Shown here one piece after another: positions 16,364 to 24,820 of a stretch of 64,000 nt of DNA. Source of the stretch: Luethyella okanaganae (GTDB lineage Bacteria; Actinomycetota; Actinomycetes; Actinomycetales; Microbacteriaceae). The DNA lies in contig NZ_JBHSTP010000001.1 of the NCBI RefSeq assembly GCF_042660285.1, positions 248,001-312,000 of the forward strand. The letters are read 5' to 3'. The translations under genes were made by a program, and so were the position numbers. Each line of letters starts with the position of its first letter. The stretch's first letter is position 1. Under the pieces are notes generated by a model. It ran no database searches. It saw only the letters and a list, made by a program, of their open reading frames with translations, and was not told the origin of the DNA.

Positions 16364-18226
16364 ATGACCATTTCAGAGATCTCAGTCGGCACGGCGTCGT
16401 CGGCGCAGGCCCGCGCGCAGAAGCGGACCATCGGAACCACGGACCCTGGGCTGCTCGCCTGGGTGAAGGAGATCGCCGAGATCACGCAGCCGGCCGATAT
16501 CGTCTGGTGCGACGGTTCGATCTCAGAGACGGACCAGCTCACCAAGCAACTCGTCTCCGAGGGCAAGCTCATCCGCCTCAACCCGGAATGGCGTCCCAAC
16601 AGCTACCTCGCGCGCACCGATCCTGAGGACGTCGCGCGCGTCGAGGACCGCACCTTCATCTGCTCCGCCTACGAGGAGGACGCGGGTCCGACCAACAACT
16701 GGCGCGATCCCAAGCACATGCGCGAAGAACTGCGCGGTGTGTTCTCGGGCAGCATGCGTGGACGCACGATGTACGTTGTGCCGTTCTCGATGGGCCCGCT
16801 CGGCGGCCCCATCTCTCAGCTCGGCGTCGAGATCACCGACTCGCCATATGTCGTGCTCAGCATGGGCATCATGACGCGCATGGGCGATCGGGTGTACCGC
16901 ATGATCGAGGACGGTGACGCCTGGGTGCGCACCGTCCACAGCCTCGGCTACCCGCTCGTCGACTCCGACGGCTTTTCACGCGAAGACGTGGAGTGGCCGT
17001 GCAGCGGGACCAAGTACATCGTCCAGTTCCCCGACACCCGCGAGGTGTGGTCGTACGGCTCCGGTTACGGTGGCAATGCGCTGCTGGCCAAGAAGTGCTT
17101 CGCGTTGCGCATCGCCTCCGTCATGGCTCGCGACGAAGGCTGGATGGCCGAGCATATGCTGCTCATCAAGGTCACCTCGCCAGAGGGCAAGGCATACCAG
17201 GTCGCCGCCGCGTTCCCCTCGGCCTGCGGAAAGACGAACCTCTCGATGCTGCGTCCGACCATCCCCGGCTGGAAGGTCGAGACGATCGGCGACGACATCG
17301 CCTGGCTCCGTCCCGGTCAGGACGGCCGGCTGTATGCCATCAATCCGGAGGCCGGCTTCTTCGGAGTAGCCCCCGGCACAGGCATCGAGACCAACAAGAC
17401 GGCCGTCGACACTCTGTGGGGCAACACGATCTTCACGAATGTCGCGCTTCGTGACGACGGCGACGTGTGGTGGGAGGGTCTCACCGAGACGCCGCCCGCT
17501 CACCTGATCGACTGGCAGGGCAATGACTGGACTCCCGCCTCCGGCCGCCCGGCCGCCCATCCCAACTCACGCTTCACGGTCTCCGCTGCACAGTGCCCGA
17601 CGATCGCCGACGATTGGGAGGATGTCGCCGGAGTGCCGATCGACGCGATCCTGTTCGGCGGGCGTCGTGCCACGAACGTCCCGCTCGTCGCCCAGGCGCG
17701 CAGTTGGAAACACGGGGTCTTCATGGGAGCCACGATCTCCTCGGAGAAGACGGCCGCCGCCGAGGGAACCGTCGGCGAGCTGCGCCGCGACCCCTTCGCG
17801 ATGCTTCCCTTCTGCGGTTACAACATGGCCGACTACTGGGCGCACTGGGTCAAGATGGGCAAGCTCCTCGGCTCGAACGCACCGGAGGTCTTCCAGGTCA
17901 ACTGGTTCCGCAAGGACGAGGACGGCAGCTTCCTCTGGCCGGGCTTCGGAGACAACTCGCGGGTGATCGAATGGATCGTCCGTCGCATCGAGGGCGAGGT
18001 GCAGGGTGTCGACTCGCCGATCGGGGTGCTGCCGGCCGAAGGTGAGCTCAACCTCGACGGCCTCGATGTGACTCCGGATGCCATCGAGCGCCTGTTCCAC
18101 GTCGACAAGGAGTCCTGGCTGGCCGAGTGCGACCTCACTGAGGACTACTTCGATCAGTTCAACGGCAAGGTACCGGCTGCGCTTCTCGCGGAGCTCGCGA
18201 GTCTGCGCTACCACCTCAAGCAGTAG
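16364..18226 (+). CDS. pckG: Phosphoenolpyruvate carboxykinase (GTP)
   Basis: A 620-residue GTP-dependent PEP carboxykinase that converts oxaloacetate and GTP to PEP, CO2 and GDP in gluconeogenesis. Diagnostic blocks are FICSAYEEDAGPTNNW, the kinase-1a P-loop PSACGKTNLSML, the metal-binding GDDIAWL, and FGGRRATNVPLV. The GTP-type length and signature exclude the ATP-dependent enzyme. I start at ATG 16364, because the open frame runs 27 codons further upstream only through promoter sequence. It is divergent from a RamB-like regulator, which in Corynebacterium is known to act on gluconeogenic and acetate genes. In this window it would serve growth on the acids produced by the catabolic genes on its left. 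Confidence 0.97.
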   Translation: MTISEISVGTASSAQARAQKRTIGTTDPGLLAWVKEIAEITQPADIVWCDGSISETDQLTKQLVSEGKLIRLNPEWRPNSYLARTDPEDVARVEDRTFICSAYEEDAGPTNNWRDPKHMREELRGVFSGSMRGRTMYVVPFSMGPLGGPISQLGVEITDSPYVVLSMGIMTRMGDRVYRMIEDGDAWVRTVHSLGYPLVDSDGFSREDVEWPCSGTKYIVQFPDTREVWSYGSGYGGNALLAKKCFALRIASVMARDEGWMAEHMLLIKVTSPEGKAYQVAAAFPSACGKTNLSMLRPTIPGWKVETIGDDIAWLRPGQDGRLYAINPEAGFFGVAPGTGIETNKTAVDTLWGNTIFTNVALRDDGDVWWEGLTETPPAHLIDWQGNDWTPASGRPAAHPNSRFTVSAAQCPTIADDWEDVAGVPIDAILFGGRRATNVPLVAQARSWKHGVFMGATISSEKTAAAEGTVGELRRDPFAMLPFCGYNMADYWAHWVKMGKLLGSNAPEVFQVNWFRKDEDGSFLWPGFGDNSRVIEWIVRRIEGEVQGVDSPIGVLPAEGELNLDGLDVTPDAIERLFHVDKESWLAECDLTEDYFDQFNGKVPAALLAELASLRYHLKQ

Positions 18227-18262
18227 AGCCGTTCGCCGTTCCATCGAGGTGCCTGATTTTTC

Positions 18263-18284
18263 GGGGGCGAGAAGTCGCCGCCCC
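18263..18284. terminator. Weak hairpin between convergent pckG and ABC exporter genes
   Basis: GGCGA-GAAG-TCGCC with a further GGG/CCC pairing beyond a bulge. It is the only inverted repeat in the 100-base convergent gap. There is no downstream T-run on either transcript, so its terminator role is uncertain. Confidence 0.35.
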
Positions 18285-18326
18285 TGGGATCGGACATCGC
18301 GGCGGGGAGAGACGCGCGGGAAAAGG

Positions 18327-20207
18327 CTAGACCAGCAACTGGTGCTTGGCGAGGTCGCGGTAGAGCGGCGTGGATGAGACGAGCTCCGAGTGGGTTCCGA
18401 CGCCGATGACCTGGCCGTGGTCGAGCACGACGATCTGGTGGGAGTCGACCACGGTCGACAGTCGGTGAGCGATCACGATGAGTGTGCGATTCTCGGCGAC
18501 GGCGTCGATCGCGGCGCGCATCTTCTGCTCGTTGACGCCGTCGAGGCTCGAGGTCGACTCGTCGAGCAGCAGGATGGGCGGTGCCGCGAGCAGCGCCCGT
18601 GCGATCGCCATCCGTTGCCGCTCGCCGCCGGAGAGCATGACGCCGTCCTCGCCGACGGGGGCGTCGAGACCGGCTGGGTCGCGGTCGAGTACCTCGGAGA
18701 GGTTCACAGCGTGCAGCACGTCGACGCACTCCTCGTCGGATGCGTCCGGGCTCGCGAGCTTCAGGTTGTCGCGCAGCGAACCGGCGAGCACGGGTGCATC
18801 CTGCTCGACATAGCCGATCTGCGAGCGCAGTGCCGTGCGCTCAAGGGTGCGGATGTCGAGACCGCCCAGCCGCACCTCGCCGAGGCTCGGGTCGTAGAAA
18901 CGCTCGATGAGCGCGAGAATCGTGCTCTTGCCGGCGCCGGACGGGCCGACGAGGGCTGTGCGCTGTCCGCGCGGGGCCGAGAACGACACTCCCCGCAGCA
19001 CTGGCCGACGCTCGGTGGGGTTCGGCTCCGGTTCGTGCTCGCCGGCACCGTCGTCGGCGGGATCCGCCTCGTCGGACGGGGCAAGGGCATAGGCGAAGTG
19101 CACATCGTCGAACTCGAGCGCCGGGGCATCCGGGTTGACAAGCTCGTTCGCTGCGCCCACAGTCATCGCGAGAGGGGCGATCTCTCGGTCGTACTGATCC
19201 TCGACGGGCAGATCGATGATCTCCTGGATGCGGCCGAGTGCGCCGAGTGCGGCGTTCACGGAGGTGACGGCGCCGAACGCCTGTCCGAGCGGCAGGATCA
19301 TCATGAAGAGGAACAGGATGAACGCAACGAGGTTCGCCACCGTAATGGCACCACTGGCGACCCGGAACCCGCCGACACCGAGCACGACGAGAAACGAGAC
19401 CTGCATGGCGATGCCCGCGACGGGAACGACGAGGGCGGAGATCTTCGCGACCCTCACCCCCATGTGCCAGGCGCCTTTGGCATCCTCGTCGACGGCGGCG
19501 ATCTCTCTCTCGGTGGCGTTCGAGGCGCGTACCGTGCGCACGGAGCTGATCGCGCGCTCGACGCTCGCGGCCAGATCGCCGACTCTGGTCTGCGCCTTCT
19601 GGGTTGCGACCCGGATGCGGGCTGAGAGCAGGGTGACGGTCACGACCGACACCGCGATGACGAGCAGGGTGAGTCCGAGCAGGATGGGATCGATCACGAG
19701 CATCGCGATGAGTGCCCCGACGAAGGTGAGTGCGCCGCCGACGGCTTCCACGAGTCCCTGAGTGAGCACGGCGCGCAGGAGAGTGGTGTCGGAGCCGACG
19801 CGCGAGACGAGGTCACCCGTGCGGCGGGTGTCGAACTCCGAGATCGGCAGGCGCAGCATCTGCCCGATGAGGCGGCGACGACTCGACAGCACGACACCTT
19901 CGCCGGTGCGCTGCAGGAGATAGTGCTGGTAGCCGCTGATGACCGCCGAGACCACGACGAGTCCGACGAGCAGCCAGACGAGCGGCCCGAGGGTATCGCC
20001 GGCTTGCACGACGTTGATGACCTGGCTGACCAGGAGCGGCTGGGCGAGGTTCGTCGCCGCGCCGATCACGCTCAAGACGGTGACGACGATCATCACGGCC
20101 TTGTGCTCGAAGATGTAGGGCAGCAGCTGCCGGAACGTCGCACGAGGGCCGACCTCTTGCTCTGGCCGACGTCCGAACCGACGACGAGTATGGGTTTCGT
20201 TGCTCAT
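18327..20207 (-). CDS. ABC exporter, fused permease and ATPase (MsbA/LmrA-like)
   Basis: A 626-residue half-transporter that works as a homodimer or heterodimer. The membrane domain occupies residues about 25-320 with six hydrophobic segments. The ATPase has Walker A GPSGAGKST, a Q-loop (SQIGYVEQDAPV), the signature LSGGERQRMAIARALL, Walker B ILLLDESTSSLD and the switch His in IVIAHRLSTV. An acidic insert (EADPADDGAGEHEPEPNPTE) separates the domains. I use the ATG at 20207, since the longer open frame upstream is low-complexity and overlaps the small HTH gene. That HTH gene ends 110 bases upstream on the same strand and probably controls it. Drug or lipid efflux is the usual role of the family. 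Confidence 0.92.
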   Translation of the reverse strand: MSNETHTRRRFGRRPEQEVGPRATFRQLLPYIFEHKAVMIVVTVLSVIGAATNLAQPLLVSQVINVVQAGDTLGPLVWLLVGLVVVSAVISGYQHYLLQRTGEGVVLSSRRRLIGQMLRLPISEFDTRRTGDLVSRVGSDTTLLRAVLTQGLVEAVGGALTFVGALIAMLVIDPILLGLTLLVIAVSVVTVTLLSARIRVATQKAQTRVGDLAASVERAISSVRTVRASNATEREIAAVDEDAKGAWHMGVRVAKISALVVPVAGIAMQVSFLVVLGVGGFRVASGAITVANLVAFILFLFMMILPLGQAFGAVTSVNAALGALGRIQEIIDLPVEDQYDREIAPLAMTVGAANELVNPDAPALEFDDVHFAYALAPSDEADPADDGAGEHEPEPNPTERRPVLRGVSFSAPRGQRTALVGPSGAGKSTILALIERFYDPSLGEVRLGGLDIRTLERTALRSQIGYVEQDAPVLAGSLRDNLKLASPDASDEECVDVLHAVNLSEVLDRDPAGLDAPVGEDGVMLSGGERQRMAIARALLAAPPILLLDESTSSLDGVNEQKMRAAIDAVAENRTLIVIAHRLSTVVDSHQIVVLDHGQVIGVGTHSELVSSTPLYRDLAKHQLLV

Positions 20208-20317
20208 GCGTGCCTTTCGATGTGGTTCCGGCCGAAAGCCGAGGTCAACCCTAATCGAGCGGGCTGAGTCTGGCATCCGCCGTGTGGCCGGCCGCCGGAT
20301 CGTCTCGTGGTACCGGG

Positions 20318-20533
20318 TCAGGCGCGACCGTATTTCTTGTGCACTGCCTGCTTGCTCACCTCGAGCGCGAGTGCGATGAGCCGCCAGGATGCTCCCGCGG
20401 CTCGGGCGCGGCGCACCGCTATGGCTTCGACGCGGTCGATCTCGCGGCGCATCGAGCGGATCGCGCGTAGCGCCTGGATGGGGTCCTGGGCGTCTGCGCC
20501 GGCGACGAGGGTGCGGAGCGTGGCTGATACCAT
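20318..20533 (-). CDS. Small helix-turn-helix regulator
   Basis: A 71-residue protein with a long N-terminal helix (ALRAIRSMRREIDRVEAIAV) and a C-terminal HTH (GASWRLIALALEVSKQAVHKKYG). This is a common actinobacterial small-regulator pattern, with the recognition helix at SKQAVHKKY. It lies directly upstream of the ABC exporter and downstream of a promoter overlapped by two identical-type palindromes (20536-20579), so autoregulation and control of the exporter are likely. The ATG is six bases after the -10 hexamer, which makes a leaderless mRNA. No effector domain is present. Confidence 0.82.
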   Translation of the reverse strand: MVSATLRTLVAGADAQDPIQALRAIRSMRREIDRVEAIAVRRARAAGASWRLIALALEVSKQAVHKKYGRA

Positions 20534-20535
20534 GC

Positions 20536-20579
20536 GTCAACCGTAATTGACATGTGGGTTGGTGTCAACTCATATTGAC
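20536..20579 (-). promoter_or_regulatory. Promoter with two GTCAA-N6-TTGAC operators for the HTH-ABC exporter genes
   Basis: Palindromes GTCAACCGTAATTGAC (20536-20551) and GTCAACTCATATTGAC (20564-20579) have centres 28 bp apart. On the minus strand TTGACA (20563-20568) and TACGGT (20540-20545) form a -35/-10 pair with a 17-base spacer, and each overlaps one palindrome. The -10 ends six bases before the ATG at 20533. Confidence 0.75.
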
Positions 20580-20630
20580 GACTGCTGTGAGCGTGTGGCT
20601 GTATCGCGCCGGCTCGCATGGGCTCTTCAT

Positions 20631-20698
20631 CCTCCTCGAGACTGCGTGAATCGTCGAAAAGAGCCCCGTATACGACGATTCACGCAGTCTCGAGGGGG
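20631..20698. repeat. Long palindrome, copy 2
   Basis: Arms 20631-20656 and 20673-20698 pair over 26 positions with one wobble. The 56-base core 20637-20692 is the same element as at 284-339, with identical outer 19 bp and several changes in the middle. Here it lies between divergent genes (HTH regulator and DUF2269-like protein), so simple transcription termination cannot be its only role. Together the copies look like a dispersed REP/MITE-like family. Confidence 0.88.
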
Positions 20699-20724
20699 TG
20701 ACGACGGGGCGGAGGGGTGATGGC

Positions 20725-20730
20725 TAGGCT
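20725..20730 (+). promoter_or_regulatory. -10 hexamer TAGGCT, leaderless promoter
   Basis: TAGGCT ends six bases before the ATG at 20737. The spacer contains no Shine-Dalgarno. Confidence 0.5.
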
Positions 20731-20736
20731 GAACAC

Positions 20737-21189
20737 ATGGAAACTGTCTTCAACGTGCTGCACGTCGTCTCAGCCGTCTTCATCGTCGGTCCGATGGCCG
20801 TTCTGCCGCAGACGGCATTGCGTGCCCTGCGCGCCGACCACAGGGAGCAGGTGGCGACGCTCGCGAAATCCACGAACATCTTCAGTCTGCTCTCTCTGCT
20901 CGTCGTGGTGCTCGGATTTGGGGTTATGGGGATGGCGGATGAGAAGTACGGGCTCTCGTTCACGACCCCGTGGATCCTCTGGTCGGTCATCCTCTACGTG
21001 ATAGCGCTCGGACTCAACCTGTTCTTCGTGGTCCCGGCTCTGAACAAGGCCGCCGCTGAATCGCACGGTGCTGACGGCTCCGTGGCCGCCGGAGGTAGGC
21101 CGAGCGGCTATGGCGCGATCGCGGCCGGCAGTGGCATCGTCTCGCTGCTCTTGGTGGTCGTAGTCGTGCTCATGGTCTGGAAGCCCTAG
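20737..21189 (+). CDS. DUF2269-like integral membrane protein
   Basis: A 150-residue protein with four hydrophobic segments, at about 5-25 (VLHVVSAVFIVGPMAVLP), 48-70 (FSLLSLLVVVLGFGVMGM), 78-100 (ILWSVILYVIALGLNLFFVV) and 127-147 (SGIVSLLLVVVVVLMVW). The layout and the opening His-Val-Val-Ser pattern match DUF2269-type membrane proteins. No catalytic motif is visible. It converges on ribH, and the two stop codons overlap within the same CTAG. Transcription is probably leaderless. The function is unknown. Confidence 0.78.
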   Translation: METVFNVLHVVSAVFIVGPMAVLPQTALRALRADHREQVATLAKSTNIFSLLSLLVVVLGFGVMGMADEKYGLSFTTPWILWSVILYVIALGLNLFFVVPALNKAAAESHGADGSVAAGGRPSGYGAIAAGSGIVSLLLVVVVVLMVWKP

Positions 21190-21656
21190 GCGCGTAGCCG
21201 GGCGAGGACACGGGCGGTCGCGATCGCGGCCTCCGCGGCCTCAGCGCCCTTGTCCTCCCTCGAGCCCGACAGACCTGCTCGATCGAGTCCCTGTTGTTCG
21301 TCGTCGAGGGTGAGCACACCGAAGCCGACGGGCTTGCCTGTGTCGAGCGCGACGCGCGTCAGCCCGTCCGTCGCCGCCGCCGAGACATACTCGAAGTGAG
21401 GGGTGCCGCCCCGAATGATCACGCCAAGGGCCACCACGGCATCGGCACCCGCCTCGAGTGCCGCCTTGCTCGCGACGGGCAGTTCGAAGCTGCCGGGAAC
21501 GCGCATGAGACGGTACGACGCTCCGGATGCCTCCAGCGCGCGTTTCGCTCCGGCGATGAGGCCCTCCGTGATGGTGTCGTGCCACTGGCCGGCGACGATC
21601 ACCACCTCGAGTCCCGTGCCGTCGATGTCGATCGTGGGTGAGCCTGTTCCGCTCAT
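21186..21656 (-). CDS. ribH: 6,7-dimethyl-8-ribityllumazine synthase
   Basis: A 156-residue lumazine synthase, the penultimate enzyme of riboflavin synthesis. It condenses 3,4-dihydroxy-2-butanone 4-phosphate with the ribityl-amino-pyrimidine. Family blocks are VVIVAGQWHDTITEGLIAGA, VPGSFELPVASKAAL, the active-site loop GVIIRGGTPHFEYV (with the catalytic His) and GFGVLTLDDEQQGLDRAG. It is the last gene of the rib operon and overlaps ribBA by four bases, so expression follows the riboswitch at 24821-24960. Confidence 0.96.
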   Translation of the reverse strand: MSGTGSPTIDIDGTGLEVVIVAGQWHDTITEGLIAGAKRALEASGASYRLMRVPGSFELPVASKAALEAGADAVVALGVIIRGGTPHFEYVSAAATDGLTRVALDTGKPVGFGVLTLDDEQQGLDRAGLSGSREDKGAEAAEAAIATARVLARLRA

Positions 21657-22939
21657 GAGGCGTGTCCTTTCAAGAGTTCGTCGGCGGCATTCGCCAACTG
21701 GCCGTTGTCGATCGCGTGTCCCATGCGGTCACGCTTGGTCTCGAGATAGGACTCGTTGAGCGCCCCGACTCCGACGACGAGCGGCACGCGCTCGCTCACG
21801 GAGACGCCGCGCTCCTCGAGCTGACGCACCTTCTCGGGGTTGTTCGTCAGCAGACGCACCGAGGAGATGCCCATGTCTTCGAGGATCGCAACGGCCGCGC
21901 CGTAGTCACGTGCGTCGGCGGGCAGGCCCAGGGCGAGGTTGGCGTCGAGCGTGTCGAGTCCGTCTTCCTGCAGACGGTAGGCGCGGAGCTTGTTGATGAG
22001 GCCGATCCCGCGTCCCTCGTGACCGCGCAGGTAGATGACGACCCCTCCGTCGCGCTGGATCGTGTCGAGCGCCGCATTCAATTGGGGACCGCACTCGCAC
22101 TTGAGCGACCCGAAGGCCTCACCCGTGAGGCACTCGGAGTGCACGCGCACGAGTGTTCCTTCGGACGAAGGCGTGCCAGAGACGATGGCGACGTGGTCGG
22201 CGCCCGTCGTACGGTCGCGGTAGGCGCGCACCCGGAACGGTCCGTGCGAGGTCGGAACCGTCGTCTCCACCTCGAAGGTGACGCGCGAGGTCTCGAGGAT
22301 CGGGCTCACGGTCGGCAGCTCCTCGTCGCAGTGCCACTCCTGCAGCCAATCGATGATCGCGGCGACGGTCGTGACGGGCAGGTTCTCTCGTGCGCCGAGC
22401 TCGATGAGGCCCGGCAGGCGCATCATCTCGCCGTCGTCCGAGACGATCTCGCCGATGACCGCGACGGGTGCCAGCCCGGCGAGCTTCATGAGGTCGACGG
22501 CCGCCTCGGTGTGACCCCCACGTTCCCGGACCCCGCCATCGACGGCACGCAGCGGCAGCACATGACCCGGGCGGATGAGGCTCGCCGGGGTCGAGCTGGG
22601 GTTGGAGAGCACGCGCAGGGTGTGCGCACGGTCGGCTGCGCTGATGCCCGTGCTCATGCGGTCGGCCGCATCGACCGTGATCGTATACGCGGTGCCGCGT
22701 GCGTCCTGGTTGTCGGAGGTCATGAGCGGCAGTTCGAGTCGGTCGGCGATCTCGTTCGGCATGGGTGCGCAGAGGAAGCCGCTTGTGTTGCGCACCATCC
22801 ACGCCGTCCATTCCTGGCTCGCGAGCTCAGCGGCCATGATGGCGTCTCCCTCGTTCTCGCGGCCCTCGTCGTCGGCGACGATGACGGGTTTGCCGGCGCG
22901 GAGGGCGTCGAGCACCTCGGGGATCGTGGCGAGGCTCAT
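21653..22939 (-). CDS. ribBA: Bifunctional 3,4-dihydroxy-2-butanone-4-phosphate synthase/GTP cyclohydrolase II
   Basis: A 428-residue fusion providing both precursors of riboflavin. The N-terminal half (about 1-205) is RibB: KPVIVADDEGRENEGD with the acidic metal site, and the RAGHTE-type block in RERGGHTEAAVDLMKLAG. The C-terminal half is RibA, with the zinc Cys cluster HSECLTGEAFGSLKCECGPQ and YLRGHEGRGIGLINK. Both active sites appear complete. It overlaps ribE (4 bases at its start) and ribH (4 bases at its end), so the operon is translationally coupled. Confidence 0.97.
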   Translation of the reverse strand: MSLATIPEVLDALRAGKPVIVADDEGRENEGDAIMAAELASQEWTAWMVRNTSGFLCAPMPNEIADRLELPLMTSDNQDARGTAYTITVDAADRMSTGISAADRAHTLRVLSNPSSTPASLIRPGHVLPLRAVDGGVRERGGHTEAAVDLMKLAGLAPVAVIGEIVSDDGEMMRLPGLIELGARENLPVTTVAAIIDWLQEWHCDEELPTVSPILETSRVTFEVETTVPTSHGPFRVRAYRDRTTGADHVAIVSGTPSSEGTLVRVHSECLTGEAFGSLKCECGPQLNAALDTIQRDGGVVIYLRGHEGRGIGLINKLRAYRLQEDGLDTLDANLALGLPADARDYGAAVAILEDMGISSVRLLTNNPEKVRQLEERGVSVSERVPLVVGVGALNESYLETKRDRMGHAIDNGQLANAADELLKGHAS

Positions 22940-23625
22940 GAGCGGCTCCTTGTCGGGAACGAAGGCGGGATCGATGCCGCAGGAAGGTCGGGCGCGGAGA
23001 CCGATGAGGGGATGCTGCGATGGGTTGCGAGCGACAGCAGCCGCTCGACATGACGAGCAAGGATGTCGGTCTCGATGTTGACCAGATCGCCAACGACCCG
23101 CTCGCCGAGGGTCGTCGCGGTAAGGGTCTCGGGAATGAGCGACACCTCGAACCAGTCGCCGTTCGGATCGCCGCCGACGGCGCTGACCGTCAGGGACACG
23201 CCGTCGATCGCGATCGAGCCCTTGTCGACGACGAGGGGGGCGTGCGCGAGGGAGAGGCTGAACCGCACGATGCGCCAGGCGCTGCCCTCTGCGACGGCGA
23301 GCACCTCGCTCGTGCCGTCGACGTGCCCCTGAACGATGTGCCCGCCGAGTCGGTCGCCCACCTGCGCGGCGCGTTCGAGGTTCACCACGGTTCCGACGGA
23401 GGCCCGGTCGAGGGTGCTCATCGCGAGCGTCTGGGCCATGACGTCTGCAGTGAAGCTCTCGGGCGTGCTGTCGACGACAGTGAGGCAGACGCCGCTCACC
23501 GAGATCGAGTCACCGTGGCGGACGTCGGCGGCGACGATGGGTCCGCGCACGGTCAGTCGGGCGGCGTCGCCGTTCTGCTCGATGTGCTCGATTCGGCCGA
23601 GTTCTTCGATGATTCCGGTGAACAT
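22936..23625 (-). CDS. ribE: Riboflavin synthase, alpha chain
   Basis: A 229-residue riboflavin synthase that dismutates two lumazine molecules to riboflavin. The starting MFTGIIEELG is diagnostic. The two internally repeated lumazine-binding barrels are visible: DSISVSGVCLTVVD in the first, and GGHIVQGHVDGTSEVL followed by SIAIDGVSLTVSAVGGD in the second. The C-terminal 25 residues after the usual family end are a poorly conserved tail. It begins two bases after ribD and overlaps ribBA. The symbol ribE follows Bacillus/actinobacterial use; ribC is used elsewhere. Confidence 0.96.
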   Translation of the reverse strand: MFTGIIEELGRIEHIEQNGDAARLTVRGPIVAADVRHGDSISVSGVCLTVVDSTPESFTADVMAQTLAMSTLDRASVGTVVNLERAAQVGDRLGGHIVQGHVDGTSEVLAVAEGSAWRIVRFSLSLAHAPLVVDKGSIAIDGVSLTVSAVGGDPNGDWFEVSLIPETLTATTLGERVVGDLVNIETDILARHVERLLSLATHRSIPSSVSAPDLPAASIPPSFPTRSRS

Positions 23626-23627
23626 GG

Positions 23628-24737
23628 TCAGTTTCCTTCCGTGAATGCGTCGATCGGCCCGGTCGGATCGCCGGTCGAGTTCGTTGCGTCGTCGACCGGC
23701 GGGTGCAGGAGGGGAGTAGCGACGACGAGCAGGTCGGCCCCGAGGCGTTCGACGGCACGGATCTCCAGTCGTAGCGCGCTCTCCATCGAGGCGATGCCGA
23801 GATCCGTGAGTGCGAGCCGCGGCCCCCCGAGCAGCACGGGCGCGAGGTAGACGAGCAGTTCATCGACGAGGCCGGCGGCGATGAAAGCGCTCGCCAAGGT
23901 CGGCCCGCCCTCGACGAAGAGCGAACGCGCGCCGAGGCCGTGTAGTTCGCGCAGTGCCGTGCGTAACTCGGCGCCGTCGAAGAACATCGGCTCGCGCGGG
24001 TGGCGGCGGATCGTGGCATCCGCTGGTATCGGCCGTCGCCCGAACACGACGGGAATGGGCTGTTCCTGCAGCAAGGCGCCGTGCTCGTCGCGTGCGGTGA
24101 GCGAGGGATCGTCGGCCAGCACCGTTCCGGTGCCAACGGCGATCGCATCGGCGGCGGCCCGGCGCCGATGGACGTCGGCGCGCGCCTCGGGTCCCGTGAT
24201 CCATCGGCTCGAACCGTCGGCAGCGGCAGCGCGGCCATCGAGACTCGAAGCCCACTTGACCGTCACGACGGGACGGCGGAGCCGTGCGGCGATGAGCCAA
24301 TCGCCGAGCAACTCCTCGACCTCGGTGGCGAGCACGCCGTCCCTCACGGCGATGCCCGCCGAACGCAGCCGCTCGGCCCCGCCTGACGACCGCTCGCCCG
24401 GGTCGCTCGCAGCATAGACGACGCGCGCGACACCCGCCTCGACGAGCGCCACAGAGCACGGTCCGGTGCGTCCGGTGTGGTTGCATGGTTCGAGGGTCAC
24501 GACGGCGGTGGTGCCAGCGGCCCGACCCGGTGCAAGGCGGGAGAGGGCGTCCACCTCTGCGTGCGCGGTGCCAGCGCCCCGGTGCCAGCCCTCGGCAATG
24601 ACCGTTCCCTCGGCGTCGAGGATCACACAGCCGACGCGCGGATTGACACCTCGCGCCGGACCGTTCGCGGCGAGTTCGATCGCGCGGCGCATGGCGCGCT
24701 CGACCAATGCCTCGTCCCGTCCCGTTGCGTAACCCAT
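23628..24737 (-). CDS. ribD: Bifunctional pyrimidine deaminase/reductase
   Basis: A 369-residue RibD. The N-terminal CMP/dCMP-deaminase-like domain carries the zinc site (GTAHAEVDAL with catalytic Glu, and LEPCNHTGRTGPCS). The C-terminal reductase domain has RPVVTVKWASSLDGR, SSRWITGPEARADVHRRRA and the NADPH-binding LFVEGGPTLASAFI. It carries out the second and third steps from the GTP-derived intermediate. I start at ATG 24737 because it opens with the family pattern ERAMRRAIELA and has a GAGGACGGG Shine-Dalgarno. The longer upstream frame reads through the riboswitch. It is the first gene of the rib operon. Confidence 0.95.
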   Translation of the reverse strand: MGYATGRDEALVERAMRRAIELAANGPARGVNPRVGCVILDAEGTVIAEGWHRGAGTAHAEVDALSRLAPGRAAGTTAVVTLEPCNHTGRTGPCSVALVEAGVARVVYAASDPGERSSGGAERLRSAGIAVRDGVLATEVEELLGDWLIAARLRRPVVTVKWASSLDGRAAAADGSSRWITGPEARADVHRRRAAADAIAVGTGTVLADDPSLTARDEHGALLQEQPIPVVFGRRPIPADATIRRHPREPMFFDGAELRTALRELHGLGARSLFVEGGPTLASAFIAAGLVDELLVYLAPVLLGGPRLALTDLGIASMESALRLEIRAVERLGADLLVVATPLLHPPVDDATNSTGDPTGPIDAFTEGN

Positions 24738-24794
24738 GATCCCGTCCTCGTTGCTGGCAACGAACTCCGGGAGGTCGCGAGCGTGCTCGGAACC

Positions 24795-24820
24795 CGTCGC
24801 ACGGCGAGATCCGTGCGACG
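24795..24820 (-). promoter_or_regulatory. Perfect 10-bp hairpin directly after the FMN aptamer
   Basis: CGTCGCACGG and CCGTGCGACG pair around a 6-base loop, immediately 3' of the aptamer on the transcript and about 58 bases before the ribD start. No U-run follows and the Shine-Dalgarno is not part of it. It is probably the expression platform, but the mechanism (termination with Rho, or a switch partner) is open. Confidence 0.6.

Noticed and set aside
24795..24820. Classical intrinsic terminator after the FMN aptamer
   Set aside because: The stem is strong but there is no U-run on the transcript, so I list it only as a regulatory hairpin.
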